64,000 bases of DNA from Candidatus Flexicrinis affinis (GTDB lineage: Bacteria > Chloroflexota > Anaerolineae > Aggregatilineales > Phototrophicaceae). The DNA lies in the NCBI GenBank assembly GCA_016716525.1, contig JADJWE010000001.1:1798001-1862000 (forward strand). Direction: 5' to 3'. Shown here piece after piece: positions 33,481-41,494 of the stretch. Position 1 is the stretch's first letter, and the number at the start of each line of letters is the position of its first letter. The notes under the pieces were generated by a model. The model did not search any database. It was not told the DNA's origin and saw only the letters and a program-made list of their open reading frames with translations. Position numbers and translations under genes: made by a program.

Positions 33481-35539
33481 ATGGCACTCGAAGACGCCTC
33501 TGGACGATCGGTCATCCACAACGAGGAACCCGCACGCCGGCACGCGCCGGTAAGCTCGACGGGCGCGCTCGGCTGGATACGACATAACCTGTTCCGCACA
33601 CCCTTCGATGCGATCTTGACGGTCCTGTCCGGCCTGCTGATCTGGGCCGTGATCAGCAGTCTCGTCTCGTGGGCAGTCACCGACGCCAATTGGTTTGCCG
33701 TTACGCGCAACCTCAGCCTGTTCATGCTCGGCTCGCTGCAGGCTGACCCGGGCTCGGTCACCAACGTGCAGATCCTGACATTGATCCTTGCTGCAGCGGT
33801 CGGCATCAGCCTCGCCTCGTGGACTCGTCTCGGTTTGCGGGCGTGGATCGTGCTTGCGGTGGTCGCCGTCGTGATGATCGTCTTGCCCACGATCATATAC
33901 TCGACGACCGAACGGGCAAGCGCGCTGTTCAGTTCGGGCGAAGTGGGCATCGTCTCTGGAAGCCTGACCGAAACCCCGCTGGACACTGTCGCGTTCATCG
34001 CGGCTGAAGGCGACGAGCTCATCCTACAAGTTGCGCCGATCGAAGGCGACAGTGGCTTGTCGTCAATCGCGGCCTTCGGAGACCGCGCCACGGACGCCCT
34101 GTACAACTCGGCGCGAAACCGTGTTTCCGCCCTCGCAGAACTAGAATCGATCGAAGCACGCCTCGACGATGATAGCTTGACCGATACCGAACGTGCCGCA
34201 CTTGAAGCTGAGGCCGAAGCGCTGCGTGCGTCCACCGACCAGCCGGTAAGCGAGTCCTTCGCACTCAATACTGGCACGGTGATGGTCCGGATTCAAAGCG
34301 GCGACGGCGAAACCGTCCTCGTCGATGAGACGCTTTCGACGGGCGATGCGCCGATTACCGTTACCATCCCGGCGACCGGCTGGTACGTCCTTGAGAAGGC
34401 GAGCGATCCCGCCGACTCGGTCATGTTGGTGGAAGCGGTCGGTATTTACCCGCACACCGAACGTACGATCACGCGGGCACGGGTCGACGACAACGGCGAT
34501 CCGGTCCTTAACGCAGCGGGCCAGCAGCAGCTCGTTTCGGTCGATCAGTTCCTGCGCATCACAGACGATCTGGTGGTCGAGCTTGATGCACCGCAGCGCG
34601 GCGGCACGGACATTCCCCGCAACGTCGTCATCGACAACCAGTATCGCGGCGACCGCCCGCTGAACGATTACCTGCGCTTGCATATCGCGCTGTTCCTCGA
34701 ACGCGCCAAACCGCCTGCTGATTCCCGTTCTCATTGCAGCGGCAGTCGGGTTCTGGGTGGCACGTGCAGTGGACCGCATGGTTCCGACGACTCCGCCTGC
34801 ACAGCCGTGGTCGCGTCGCCTTGCGATGTGGTCATGGTTCGTGATGCCAATCGTGATCTTCCTGCTGGTTGCGCCAACCGACCTCGGGCGCTGGGGCGGG
34901 CTGTTCCTCACGTTCATGCTGACTGTCGTCGGCATCGTCGCCTCGTTCCCAATTGGCGTCGCATTAGCGCTGGGTCGCCGCGCAGACGGGCTGCCTGCAA
35001 TCAAGTACTTCTGCGTCACGTTCATCGAAGTGGTGCGCGGTGTTCCGCTGATTACCGTGTTGTTCCTCGCTTCGCTGGCGCTGCCGCTGGTCAACCCAAC
35101 GCTGGCAACCGTGCCGCAGGCAGTGCGGGCGATGGTCGCGATCACGTTCTTCAGCGCCGCGTATCTGGCCGAGAACGTCCGCGGTGGCTTGCAGTCCGTG
35201 CCACCCGGGCAGGTCGAGGCGGCGAAAGCGCTCGGGATGAACCCGGTGCAAGTCACCATGCGAATCACGCTGCCGCAGGCGCTTCGGGCCGTGATTCCGG
35301 CCCTTGTTGGCCAGTTCATCTCCTTGTTCAAGGACACGTCGCTGGTCGCGATCGTTGGCTTGCTCGACTTGACTAAGAACGCCGACAACGTCGTCGCACA
35401 GCCGGAGTACATCGGCCTGCGTCAAGAGACGTACATCTTCATCGCGATCGTGTATTTCGTTTTCAGCTATGCAATGGGCTATGTCAGCCGCCGCCTCGAA
35501 CGCAGTGGCAGTGGCGGTGCCCGCCAAACCAAACTGTGA
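33481..35539 (+). CDS. Polar amino-acid ABC transporter permease (AapM-like), frameshifted, with large insert
   Basis: Reads as one protein of about 685 residues if one base is removed from the AAA at 34708-34710. The start ATG 33481 has GGGAGG upstream. The N-terminal part has LGWIRHNLFRTPFDAILTVLSGLLIW and DANWFAVTRNLS, the AapM start. After the third span (IVLPTIIYST) comes a roughly 260-residue hydrophilic insert (about residues 142-403), then LLIPVLIAAAVGFWVAR and the canonical permease core: PLITVLFLASLALPLV, YLAENVRGGLQSV and the EAA loop PPGQVEAAKALGMNPVQVTMRITLPQALRAVIPALVG. As deposited, the first frame would end in a 644-residue wrong tail and the second would start at 34757. I treat the break as a probable sequence error. 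Confidence 0.8.
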
Positions 35540-35552
35540 GGAATGAGACTGT

Positions 35553-36305
35553 ATGACCAAGACCACCGGTGAGCCCATCATCATCTGCAACACCGTAAAC
35601 AAGTGGTTCGGCGAGTTTCACGTCCTGCGCGACGTCACAGTGAACATCGCCCAGCGCGAGGTGGTCGTCGTGATCGGGCCGTCAGGGTCTGGCAAGTCCA
35701 CGTTCATTCGGTGTATTAACCGCCTTGAAGAACATCAAGAGGGCGACATCATCGTCGACGGCATCCCGCTTGGTAACGACGTGCGCAATATCGCCGCAAT
35801 CCGGCGTGAAATCGGCATGGTGTTTCAGCAGTTCAACCTGTTCCCTCACCTGACGGTGATGCAGAACATCAGCCTCGCGCCGATGCAGGTGCGCCGTTTG
35901 CCGCGTGCGCAGGCGGAGAAGAAGGCACAAGAACTGCTTGAGCGCGTCGGCATCCCGGAACAGGCAAACAAGTACCCGGGTCAGCTTTCTGGCGGCCAGC
36001 AGCAGCGTGTGGCGATCGCGCGCGCGTTGGCGATGGAACCCAAGATCATGTTGTTCGACGAGCCGACGTCTGCCCTTGATCCGGAGATGATTAAGGAAGT
36101 GCTGGACGTTATGAAGGAGCTTGCGCTCTCGGGCATGACGATGATCGTCGTGACTCACGAGATGGGCTTTGCGCGTGAAGTGGCCGATCGCATCCTCTTC
36201 TTCGATCAGGGCCGCATCGTCGAAGAAGGCGACCCGCAGACCTTCTTTGACCTCAACGTCGACCACCACGAGCGCACGAAGGCGTTCCTATCGCAGATCC
36301 TCTAG
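35553..36305 (+). CDS. Polar amino-acid ABC transporter ATP-binding protein (AapP/GlnQ-like)
   Basis: A 250-residue ATPase of the polar-amino-acid type. Walker A is GPSGSGKST (residues 43-51), the Q-loop is IGMVFQQFNLFPHLTVMQN, signature LSGGQQQRVAIARAL and Walker B IMLFDEPTSALDP, and VTHEMGFAREVADR is the switch region. It starts 13 bp after the AapM-like gene and completes an AapJQMP operon. Its TAG stop shares CTAG (36302-36305) with the convergent TetR gene. It is also the only polar-type ATPase near the orphan permease at 38795 and could serve it as well. Confidence 0.95.
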   Translation: MTKTTGEPIIICNTVNKWFGEFHVLRDVTVNIAQREVVVVIGPSGSGKSTFIRCINRLEEHQEGDIIVDGIPLGNDVRNIAAIRREIGMVFQQFNLFPHLTVMQNISLAPMQVRRLPRAQAEKKAQELLERVGIPEQANKYPGQLSGGQQQRVAIARALAMEPKIMLFDEPTSALDPEMIKEVLDVMKELALSGMTMIVVTHEMGFAREVADRILFFDQGRIVEEGDPQTFFDLNVDHHERTKAFLSQIL

Positions 36306-36919
36306 CGAGCAGACTGCCGCGCCAGATCCTCGACATATAACGTGATGAGCCGCACGAGCTGCTGCCGTGCGGCTTCACGCTGCTCCGGATCGTGCAGCGC
36401 CATCTCCCCCATCACGCCCTTTGACGTGGCAAGGATCAACTCTGCGGCAAGATGGCGTGTCACTCGCGACAGGTTCGGTGCGACCGATGCAATAAAGGTT
36501 CCGATCGCCGCCGTCATGTGGGCGTGCATCTCGGCGACGGCGTTCTTGATTTCCGATGACACCCAGTCGCTCTTGAGCACGTGGTGGAAACCGGGGTGAT
36601 TGGCCTCATATTCGAACAGCCAGCTTACGGCCTGCTCGGCCTGCTGCCCAATTGACAGCGACACGTTGTTGAACACATCGGCGTTCGACTCGCGCATGTC
36701 AGCAAGGTAGTCGGCCGCGAGCGCGTGCAGAATCGCGTCTTTGTTCGGGTAGAACTGGTAGATCGACCCGATCGAAGTTTCGGCACGTTCGGCGATCGCG
36801 GCGACGTTGATCGCGGCGTAGTCGAGCTCGCTGAGGAGTTGTGCGGTCGCCTGCAGGATTCGTTCGCGCCTGTTGACGGCGCGCTCTTGTACCGGTGTTC
36901 GACGGACGGACCGAGTCAT
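36302..36919 (-). CDS. TetR-family transcriptional regulator
   Basis: A 205-residue TetR-type repressor. The helix-turn-helix is visible from NRRERILQATAQLLSELDYAAINVAAIAERAETSIGSIYQFYPNKDAIL, the usual 47-residue block, followed by an all-helical ligand domain of about 140 residues. The ATG at 36919 is preferred; an in-frame start at 37150 would add 77 residues with no homology-like character. Its target may be the divergently oriented operon starting at 37261, since TGACGCGTCA, a perfect 10-bp palindrome, overlaps that promoter's -35. It ends tail to tail with the AapP-like gene. Confidence 0.87.
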   Translation of the reverse strand: MTRSVRRTPVQERAVNRRERILQATAQLLSELDYAAINVAAIAERAETSIGSIYQFYPNKDAILHALAADYLADMRESNADVFNNVSLSIGQQAEQAVSWLFEYEANHPGFHHVLKSDWVSSEIKNAVAEMHAHMTAAIGTFIASVAPNLSRVTRHLAAELILATSKGVMGEMALHDPEQREAARQQLVRLITLYVEDLARQSAR

Positions 36920-37260
36920 CGTGTGCGTGTTCCAGCAGCGGCGGTAAACAGAGTTCCAACCATAGCACACTCTGCACCTGAAAATGAGATCACATTCACG
37001 TCCCCAAGAAGGCGAAACTTGCCAGTCTGCGGTGACGCTGAGTCGGAGTACGTGAGCCGCAATCGCAGTAGCTGCCGCGCACATTTCGTCCCCAACAGAA
37101 TCCGCCAAGCTGTGGGCGTTGACCGAGGAGCTGATCGTCCGCGAGGCCAATCAATCCCTTGCCGCAGACTGAGGCGAACGCAATTTGACGCGTCATCAGC
37201 CGTCCGCTACACTCTGCGCCTGAATCGCGTCACGATTTCAGTGTGTGGAGGAAGTTGTCA
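36920..37260. other. 341-bp divergent gap between TetR gene and tandem binding-protein gene
   Basis: No convincing gene in either strand. The short frames here overlap the TetR 5' side and have no protein-like features. Near the right end it holds the promoter at 37185-37213 and the palindrome TGACGCGTCA at 37186-37195. No RNA gene is recognisable. Confidence 0.6.
37185..37213 (+). promoter_or_regulatory. Sigma-70-type promoter with overlapping palindrome
   Basis: TTGACG (37185-37190), exactly 17 bp, then TACACT (37208-37213). A perfect palindrome TGACGCGTCA (37186-37195) overlaps the -35 and could be a TetR-type operator. The transcription start would be near 37220, with GGAGGAAG before the ATG at 37261. 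Confidence 0.55.
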
Positions 37261-38733
37261 ATGAAGAAGTTCGCACTTCTACTGGCATTGCTTGCGTTGG
37301 CGTTGGTCGATGTCGCTGGGGCGCAAAGCAGTGACCTGCCGGACCTTGGCGGCGCCACAATCACGGTCGCCGTTGAAAACGCGTATCCGCCCTATAACTA
37401 TCTCGACGAATCCGGCAATGCCATCGGCTGGGACTACGATGTCCTCAACTACATCTGCGGTCTGCTGAACTGCGTCCCCGAATACATCGAGACATCGTGG
37501 GACGGCATGATCGTGGCTGTGAGCAACGGCGAGTTCGATATGGCCGCCGACGGCATCACCATCACGGACGACCGCAAGGAGATCGTCGATTTCTCGACCG
37601 GCTATGTGGCAACCGATCAGGTGCTGCTTGCACGCGCCGATGAGGATCGTTACGACGGTGCAGAGGCGTTTGTCGCGAATACCGATTTCATCGTCGGTGT
37701 TCAGCCGGGAACCACCAACTACGAAGTCGCTCTCGACCTCGTTGGTGAAAGCCGCATCATTACCTACGACACGTTCGCGATCGCTGTGCAGGCACTGATC
37801 GCCGGCGACATCGACGCCGTCGTTATGGACGACGTCGCCGGTCAAGGCTACATCGGCGTCAACGCCGACGCGGTGAAGATCGTCGGTGAGCCGCTCGTCC
37901 CGACTGACGAACTTGGTTTCATCTTCCCGAAGGGCTCGGAACTGGTTGGGGCGATCAACGCGGCACTTGCCGCGATGAAGGCCGATCGCACGCTGGATTA
38001 CTTCAACGCCAAGTGGATCACGCAGGAAGGACTGCCCGACCTCGGTGGACGTACGGTAACGGTAGCCGTGGAAAATGCCTACCCGCCGTACAACTACCTG
38101 GACGAGTCCGGCAACCCGATCGGCTGGGACTACGATGTCATCAACGACATCTGCAGCCGGCTCAACTGTGTGCCGGAGTTCATCGAGACGTCGTGGGACG
38201 GCATGATCGTCGCGGTTAGCAACGGTGAATTCGACATGGCTGCCGACGGTATCACCATCACTGAAGATCGCCGTGAGATCGTCGACTTCTCGGTTGGCTA
38301 CGTCGCCACTGATCAGGTGCTGCTTGCTCGCGCCGACGAGGATCGTTACGACGGCGCAGAGTCGTTCATCGCAAACGAGGAGTTCATCGTTGGGGTCCAG
38401 CCCGGTACGACCAACTACGAGGTTGCGGTCGAGTTGGTCGGCGAGAGCCGGATCATCACCTACGATACCTTCGCAATCGCGGTACAGGCACTAATCGCTG
38501 GCGATATCGACGCGGTCGTCATGGATGACGTAGCTGGTCAGGGTTACATTGGCGTCAATGCCGATGCGGTGAAGATCGTGGGCGATCCGCTGGTCCCGAC
38601 GGATGCGCTCGGTTTCATCTATCCGAAAGGTTCCGACCTGGTTGCGCCGTTCGACCTTGCATTCGCCGAAATGCGCATCGACGGGTCGCTCGCCGCGTAC
38701 AACCAGAAGTGGATCATCGACGGCGGCGAGTAG
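37261..38733 (+). CDS. Tandem-duplicated polar amino-acid-type substrate-binding protein
   Basis: A 490-residue exported protein: a signal peptide (residues 1-22) and two complete type II binding domains (SBP_bac_3), residues about 26-257 and 258-490. Both open LPDLGG and contain TVAVENAYPPYNYLDESGN, TSWDGMIVAVSNGEFDMA, FIVGVQPGTTNYEVA and AVVMDDVAGQGYIGV. The first 200 residues of the two copies are identical at roughly nine positions in ten, but most codons differ at the third base, so the duplication is not recent at the DNA level. It is 80 bp upstream of one permease (hairpin in between) and has no ATPase. Ligand: probably a polar amino acid, inferred from family. Confidence 0.9.
   Translation: MKKFALLLALLALALVDVAGAQSSDLPDLGGATITVAVENAYPPYNYLDESGNAIGWDYDVLNYICGLLNCVPEYIETSWDGMIVAVSNGEFDMAADGITITDDRKEIVDFSTGYVATDQVLLARADEDRYDGAEAFVANTDFIVGVQPGTTNYEVALDLVGESRIITYDTFAIAVQALIAGDIDAVVMDDVAGQGYIGVNADAVKIVGEPLVPTDELGFIFPKGSELVGAINAALAAMKADRTLDYFNAKWITQEGLPDLGGRTVTVAVENAYPPYNYLDESGNPIGWDYDVINDICSRLNCVPEFIETSWDGMIVAVSNGEFDMAADGITITEDRREIVDFSVGYVATDQVLLARADEDRYDGAESFIANEEFIVGVQPGTTNYEVAVELVGESRIITYDTFAIAVQALIAGDIDAVVMDDVAGQGYIGVNADAVKIVGDPLVPTDALGFIYPKGSDLVAPFDLAFAEMRIDGSLAAYNQKWIIDGGE
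37336..38727 (+). repeat. In-frame tandem repeat encoding the two binding domains
   Basis: The unit is 696 bp (232 codons): copy 1 at 37336-38031 and copy 2 from 38032 to the end of the coding region. The proteins match closely while third codon positions often differ, for example in the matching ENAYPPYNYLDES stretches. Confidence 0.85.
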
Positions 38734-38754
38734 TTCTTCCGGGTAACGCACTTG

Positions 38755-38780
38755 GGGGCGGCGCACGACGCCGCCCCTTT
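38755..38780 (+). terminator. Hairpin with T tract between tandem binding protein and permease
   Basis: Perfect 9-bp arms GGGGCGGCG (38755-38763) and CGCCGCCCC (38769-38777) with loop CACGA and then TTTCGTT. Fits a partial terminator 21 bp after the binding-protein stop. Confidence 0.65.
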
Positions 38781-38794
38781 CGTTAGGAGATAAT

Positions 38795-39778
38795 ATGGAT
38801 GTCCCGCTAGCGCGCGGCTCGCAGACAGACACTGAAGCAGCACGTACCGGTCGCTTGCCGTCACCTGGCACTGCCTTGCGCTGGCTGTACGTCAAGATGT
38901 TCAGCGTGCCGTGGTGGGGCGTCCTGCTGTTCTTCGTTGCGATATTCGTCTACTGGCGAATCCTCGAATACACAAAGCTGCTCGCCGTACCGACTTCCAT
39001 GTATACCCCTGCGATCGAATCGCTCGGCGACCTGCTCGTCCCGGCCAACCCTATCTGGGCCAACATCTTCTCTCAGCTCGATGACGGTATCAGCCTGACG
39101 CTTCGCGTGGCGTTTTTCTCCTACCTCGGCGCCTTGATGGTGGGCCTGATCCTTGGCCTGATCCGTTCGAACCCGCCCAAGCCTGCGACCGGGCTTCTCG
39201 GAGTGCCGCTCAGCCTCGTACGCCTTCTCGTGTACCAGATCGCTACGATCTTCGTCGAAGTCATGCGCGGCCTGCCGCTGCTGACGACGCTCGTTATCTC
39301 GGTGTATGCGCTCATCCCGGCCGTGCGCGACTACCTAAACGACACGTTCAATTTGGGCATCCCATCGCGCGGAGGCTCCCCCGAACCCGCGATGATCGTC
39401 TTGGCGCTCGCGTACGGGGCGTTCATGAGCGAGACGTTTCGCGCCGGCATTCAGTCGATTGAACGCGGTCAGCTTGAAGCGTCGCGTGCGCTCGGCCTCA
39501 ATTACATCAAGACGATGCGTTTTGTGGTCCTGCCTCAAGCAATCCGCCGAATCCTGCCTCCGCTTGGCAACGATTTCGTCTCGATGATCAAGGACTCGGC
39601 GCTTGTCAGCGCCATTGGACTGAACGACATCACGCAACGTGCCAAGACAACATCGGGGTCGAATTTCCGCTACATCGAGACGTACCTCACAGCAGCAGTG
39701 TTGTACCTCACGCTCACTATCGTATTGTCGTTGGGGGTCAAACTGCTCGAGCGCCGGCTGAAGTCGGCGACGCGCTAG
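38795..39778 (+). CDS. Polar amino-acid-type ABC transporter permease without an adjacent ATPase
   Basis: A 327-residue permease of the HisMQ/GlnP family. LTLRVAFFSYLGALMVGLILGLIR, the permease-typical EVMRGLPLLTTLVISVYALIP and the EAA loop RGQLEASRALGLNYIKTMRFVVLPQAIRRILPPLGNDFVSMIKDSAL are present, with about six spans and a periplasmic insert of around 40 residues. AGGAGAT precedes the ATG. It follows the tandem binding protein. Since a functional importer needs an ATPase, it may use the AapP-like one at 35553, 2.5 kb away, or an unlinked one. Its stop shares CTAG with the convergent gene. Confidence 0.9.
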   Translation: MDVPLARGSQTDTEAARTGRLPSPGTALRWLYVKMFSVPWWGVLLFFVAIFVYWRILEYTKLLAVPTSMYTPAIESLGDLLVPANPIWANIFSQLDDGISLTLRVAFFSYLGALMVGLILGLIRSNPPKPATGLLGVPLSLVRLLVYQIATIFVEVMRGLPLLTTLVISVYALIPAVRDYLNDTFNLGIPSRGGSPEPAMIVLALAYGAFMSETFRAGIQSIERGQLEASRALGLNYIKTMRFVVLPQAIRRILPPLGNDFVSMIKDSALVSAIGLNDITQRAKTTSGSNFRYIETYLTAAVLYLTLTIVLSLGVKLLERRLKSATR

Positions 39779-41376
39779 AGGCCGAGAAAGCGCGCGTACA
39801 ACGGCTGCCGAGCGGAACTGTCCGAGCGCACCATGCCGTATCCGTTGTGCATGGTGTCGGCCCACGCATACCACACGGCACACGCGACCATTCCCGGGTA
39901 ATCGTCCTCGCAGATCTCGATGAATCCGTCCGCGAAGTCGGCCGCCGCGGTCGCGATGCTGTCATCGCCCTGCCGGTCGAGGATGCCCCACTCGGTGATC
40001 CAAAGCGGCCTGTTGGGCAGAACGCCGCTCCATTTCTCAATCGCATTGTTGATGCTGCCGAAGATGCTGAACGGTGAATCGGCTGGGCCCGTCCCGTACG
40101 GATGCACGCCGATCCCATCCGGTATCGCGTCGTTCGGAAGCAGCGCGATGACGGCCCGGGCATAGCTCACACCCAGTTCGGGACCGGTAACGTGGCCGCC
40201 AGTGACGATCTTGGCCTTGCCGTCGACCGCCCGAATAGCGCGTATTGTCTCGGTCAGCATCTTGGCGTAGACGCTGGCCGGGATCGGAACAGCCGCCTGG
40301 TTGGTCGGCGGCGAGTCCTGTTCGTTCCAAATCTGGTAGGCGTAGATCAGGTTGAGCGCCGCGAACTGCTGCGCGATCTGCCGCACGTAGAACACGAACG
40401 ACGCGATCAGGTCGTCCCACTGGCCCGGCGACATTTGGTCCCACACATAGCCACGCGCTTCGCCGTAGGTTTGATGGTTGAAGATCAGGATGATCTTGTT
40501 CCCGCTGTTGGCGTACTGCTGTAGCACTGGCAAATAGCGGTTGAACGTCGCTGCGAGGTCGTTGTTGCCGTACGTGCCGTTGTCCGGGTTGTATGACAGG
40601 TTGTATAGGATGCGCACCCAGCCGAGGTAGCGCAGCGGCGTCGCGGAAGGCGTTCCCAACGGGTGATACCGGTCGAGGTTCATCCCGCGCATCGGGATTC
40701 CGGGTATGCCTTCTTTCGGGTCGTCAAGGCTAATCGCCTTGAGATACCACGCCGCCGCCCACACGATGTCCCCGGCGGAATACGGGTTGTAGACCTTGAT
40801 CCACTTACCCTGCCGCCCGACCTTCTTGAGCACCTTGTAGTCGTGATCCGGCGTCTCAAGCTGGTCCCACTGGTTAACGAAACCGGCGACTTCGCTCTCG
40901 GTATTCGGCTCTCGGCGCAACCGCAATCGATTGTCGGTCGGGCGCAAGCGCAGGCGCGGGAGCGTCAGGTGATGCTTGGGATGCGCCACGTACTTGAGCG
41001 GAAACTGCGGGTACGGGTTGTCTTTTGGCGCCTGAATGACGACCTTGATATAGCCGCCCCTCGATTTCGCTATCAAGTCGCCCGCGCTGACCACCTGCCC
41101 CGCAGAGACGCGAATATCTTTCAGGTTTGCGTACAACACGCGGATCTTGTCGCCACCCAGACGGGTGACAATGGAGACGTACGGTCCGTAGTTCAGCTCG
41201 TCGTTGCTGAGGACGACCCGGTTGACCTCGCCCGACGCACCGGCAAACACGTCCGAATTGAGCGGCGCGTAGATATCGATTCCCTCGTGAGGGACGCTGC
41301 TGCTGCCCGGCTTGACGAATTTACGGAGGATGCGCGCAGGACGTGCCGATGTCGGGTATTCAACCGGAATGGTCAT
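39775..41376 (-). CDS. M23-like / SH3-like / glycoside-hydrolase-like fusion protein
   Basis: A 533-residue protein with three visible parts. Residues 25-110 are LytM/M23-like: HEGIDIYAPLNSDVFAGASGEV has the first ligands (His30, Asp34), but the second His-x-His is replaced by VLYANLKDI, so no zinc peptidase is expected. Residues about 140-212 form an SH3-like stretch (RLRLRREPNTESEVAGFVN). Residues 225-533 look like a clan-A TIM-barrel glycosidase: IWNEQD (Glu352, acid/base) and LWITEWGI (Glu462, nucleophile). No signal peptide or membrane span is seen. It is convergent with the permease, sharing CTAG. The substrate and even the cellular location are unknown. Confidence 0.72.
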   Translation of the reverse strand: MTIPVEYPTSARPARILRKFVKPGSSSVPHEGIDIYAPLNSDVFAGASGEVNRVVLSNDELNYGPYVSIVTRLGGDKIRVLYANLKDIRVSAGQVVSAGDLIAKSRGGYIKVVIQAPKDNPYPQFPLKYVAHPKHHLTLPRLRLRPTDNRLRLRREPNTESEVAGFVNQWDQLETPDHDYKVLKKVGRQGKWIKVYNPYSAGDIVWAAAWYLKAISLDDPKEGIPGIPMRGMNLDRYHPLGTPSATPLRYLGWVRILYNLSYNPDNGTYGNNDLAATFNRYLPVLQQYANSGNKIILIFNHQTYGEARGYVWDQMSPGQWDDLIASFVFYVRQIAQQFAALNLIYAYQIWNEQDSPPTNQAAVPIPASVYAKMLTETIRAIRAVDGKAKIVTGGHVTGPELGVSYARAVIALLPNDAIPDGIGVHPYGTGPADSPFSIFGSINNAIEKWSGVLPNRPLWITEWGILDRQGDDSIATAAADFADGFIEICEDDYPGMVACAVWYAWADTMHNGYGMVRSDSSARQPLYARFLGL

Positions 41377-41494
41377 GAATCACATGGATGCGCAACGGCC
41401 GCTGGCTAGGATACACTCGATAAGTGTAGCGTAACGTGCGCCTTGCGCACAGCCGGTTACGCCTTTGTTACGGCGATTCTTGAGGAGCAACTTG

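Noticed and set aside
34690..34720. Programmed ribosomal frameshifting in the permease and glpD
   Set aside because: No slippery heptamer, stop codon or downstream pseudoknot is evident, and both sites are extra bases in short homopolymers, so error or mutation is simpler.
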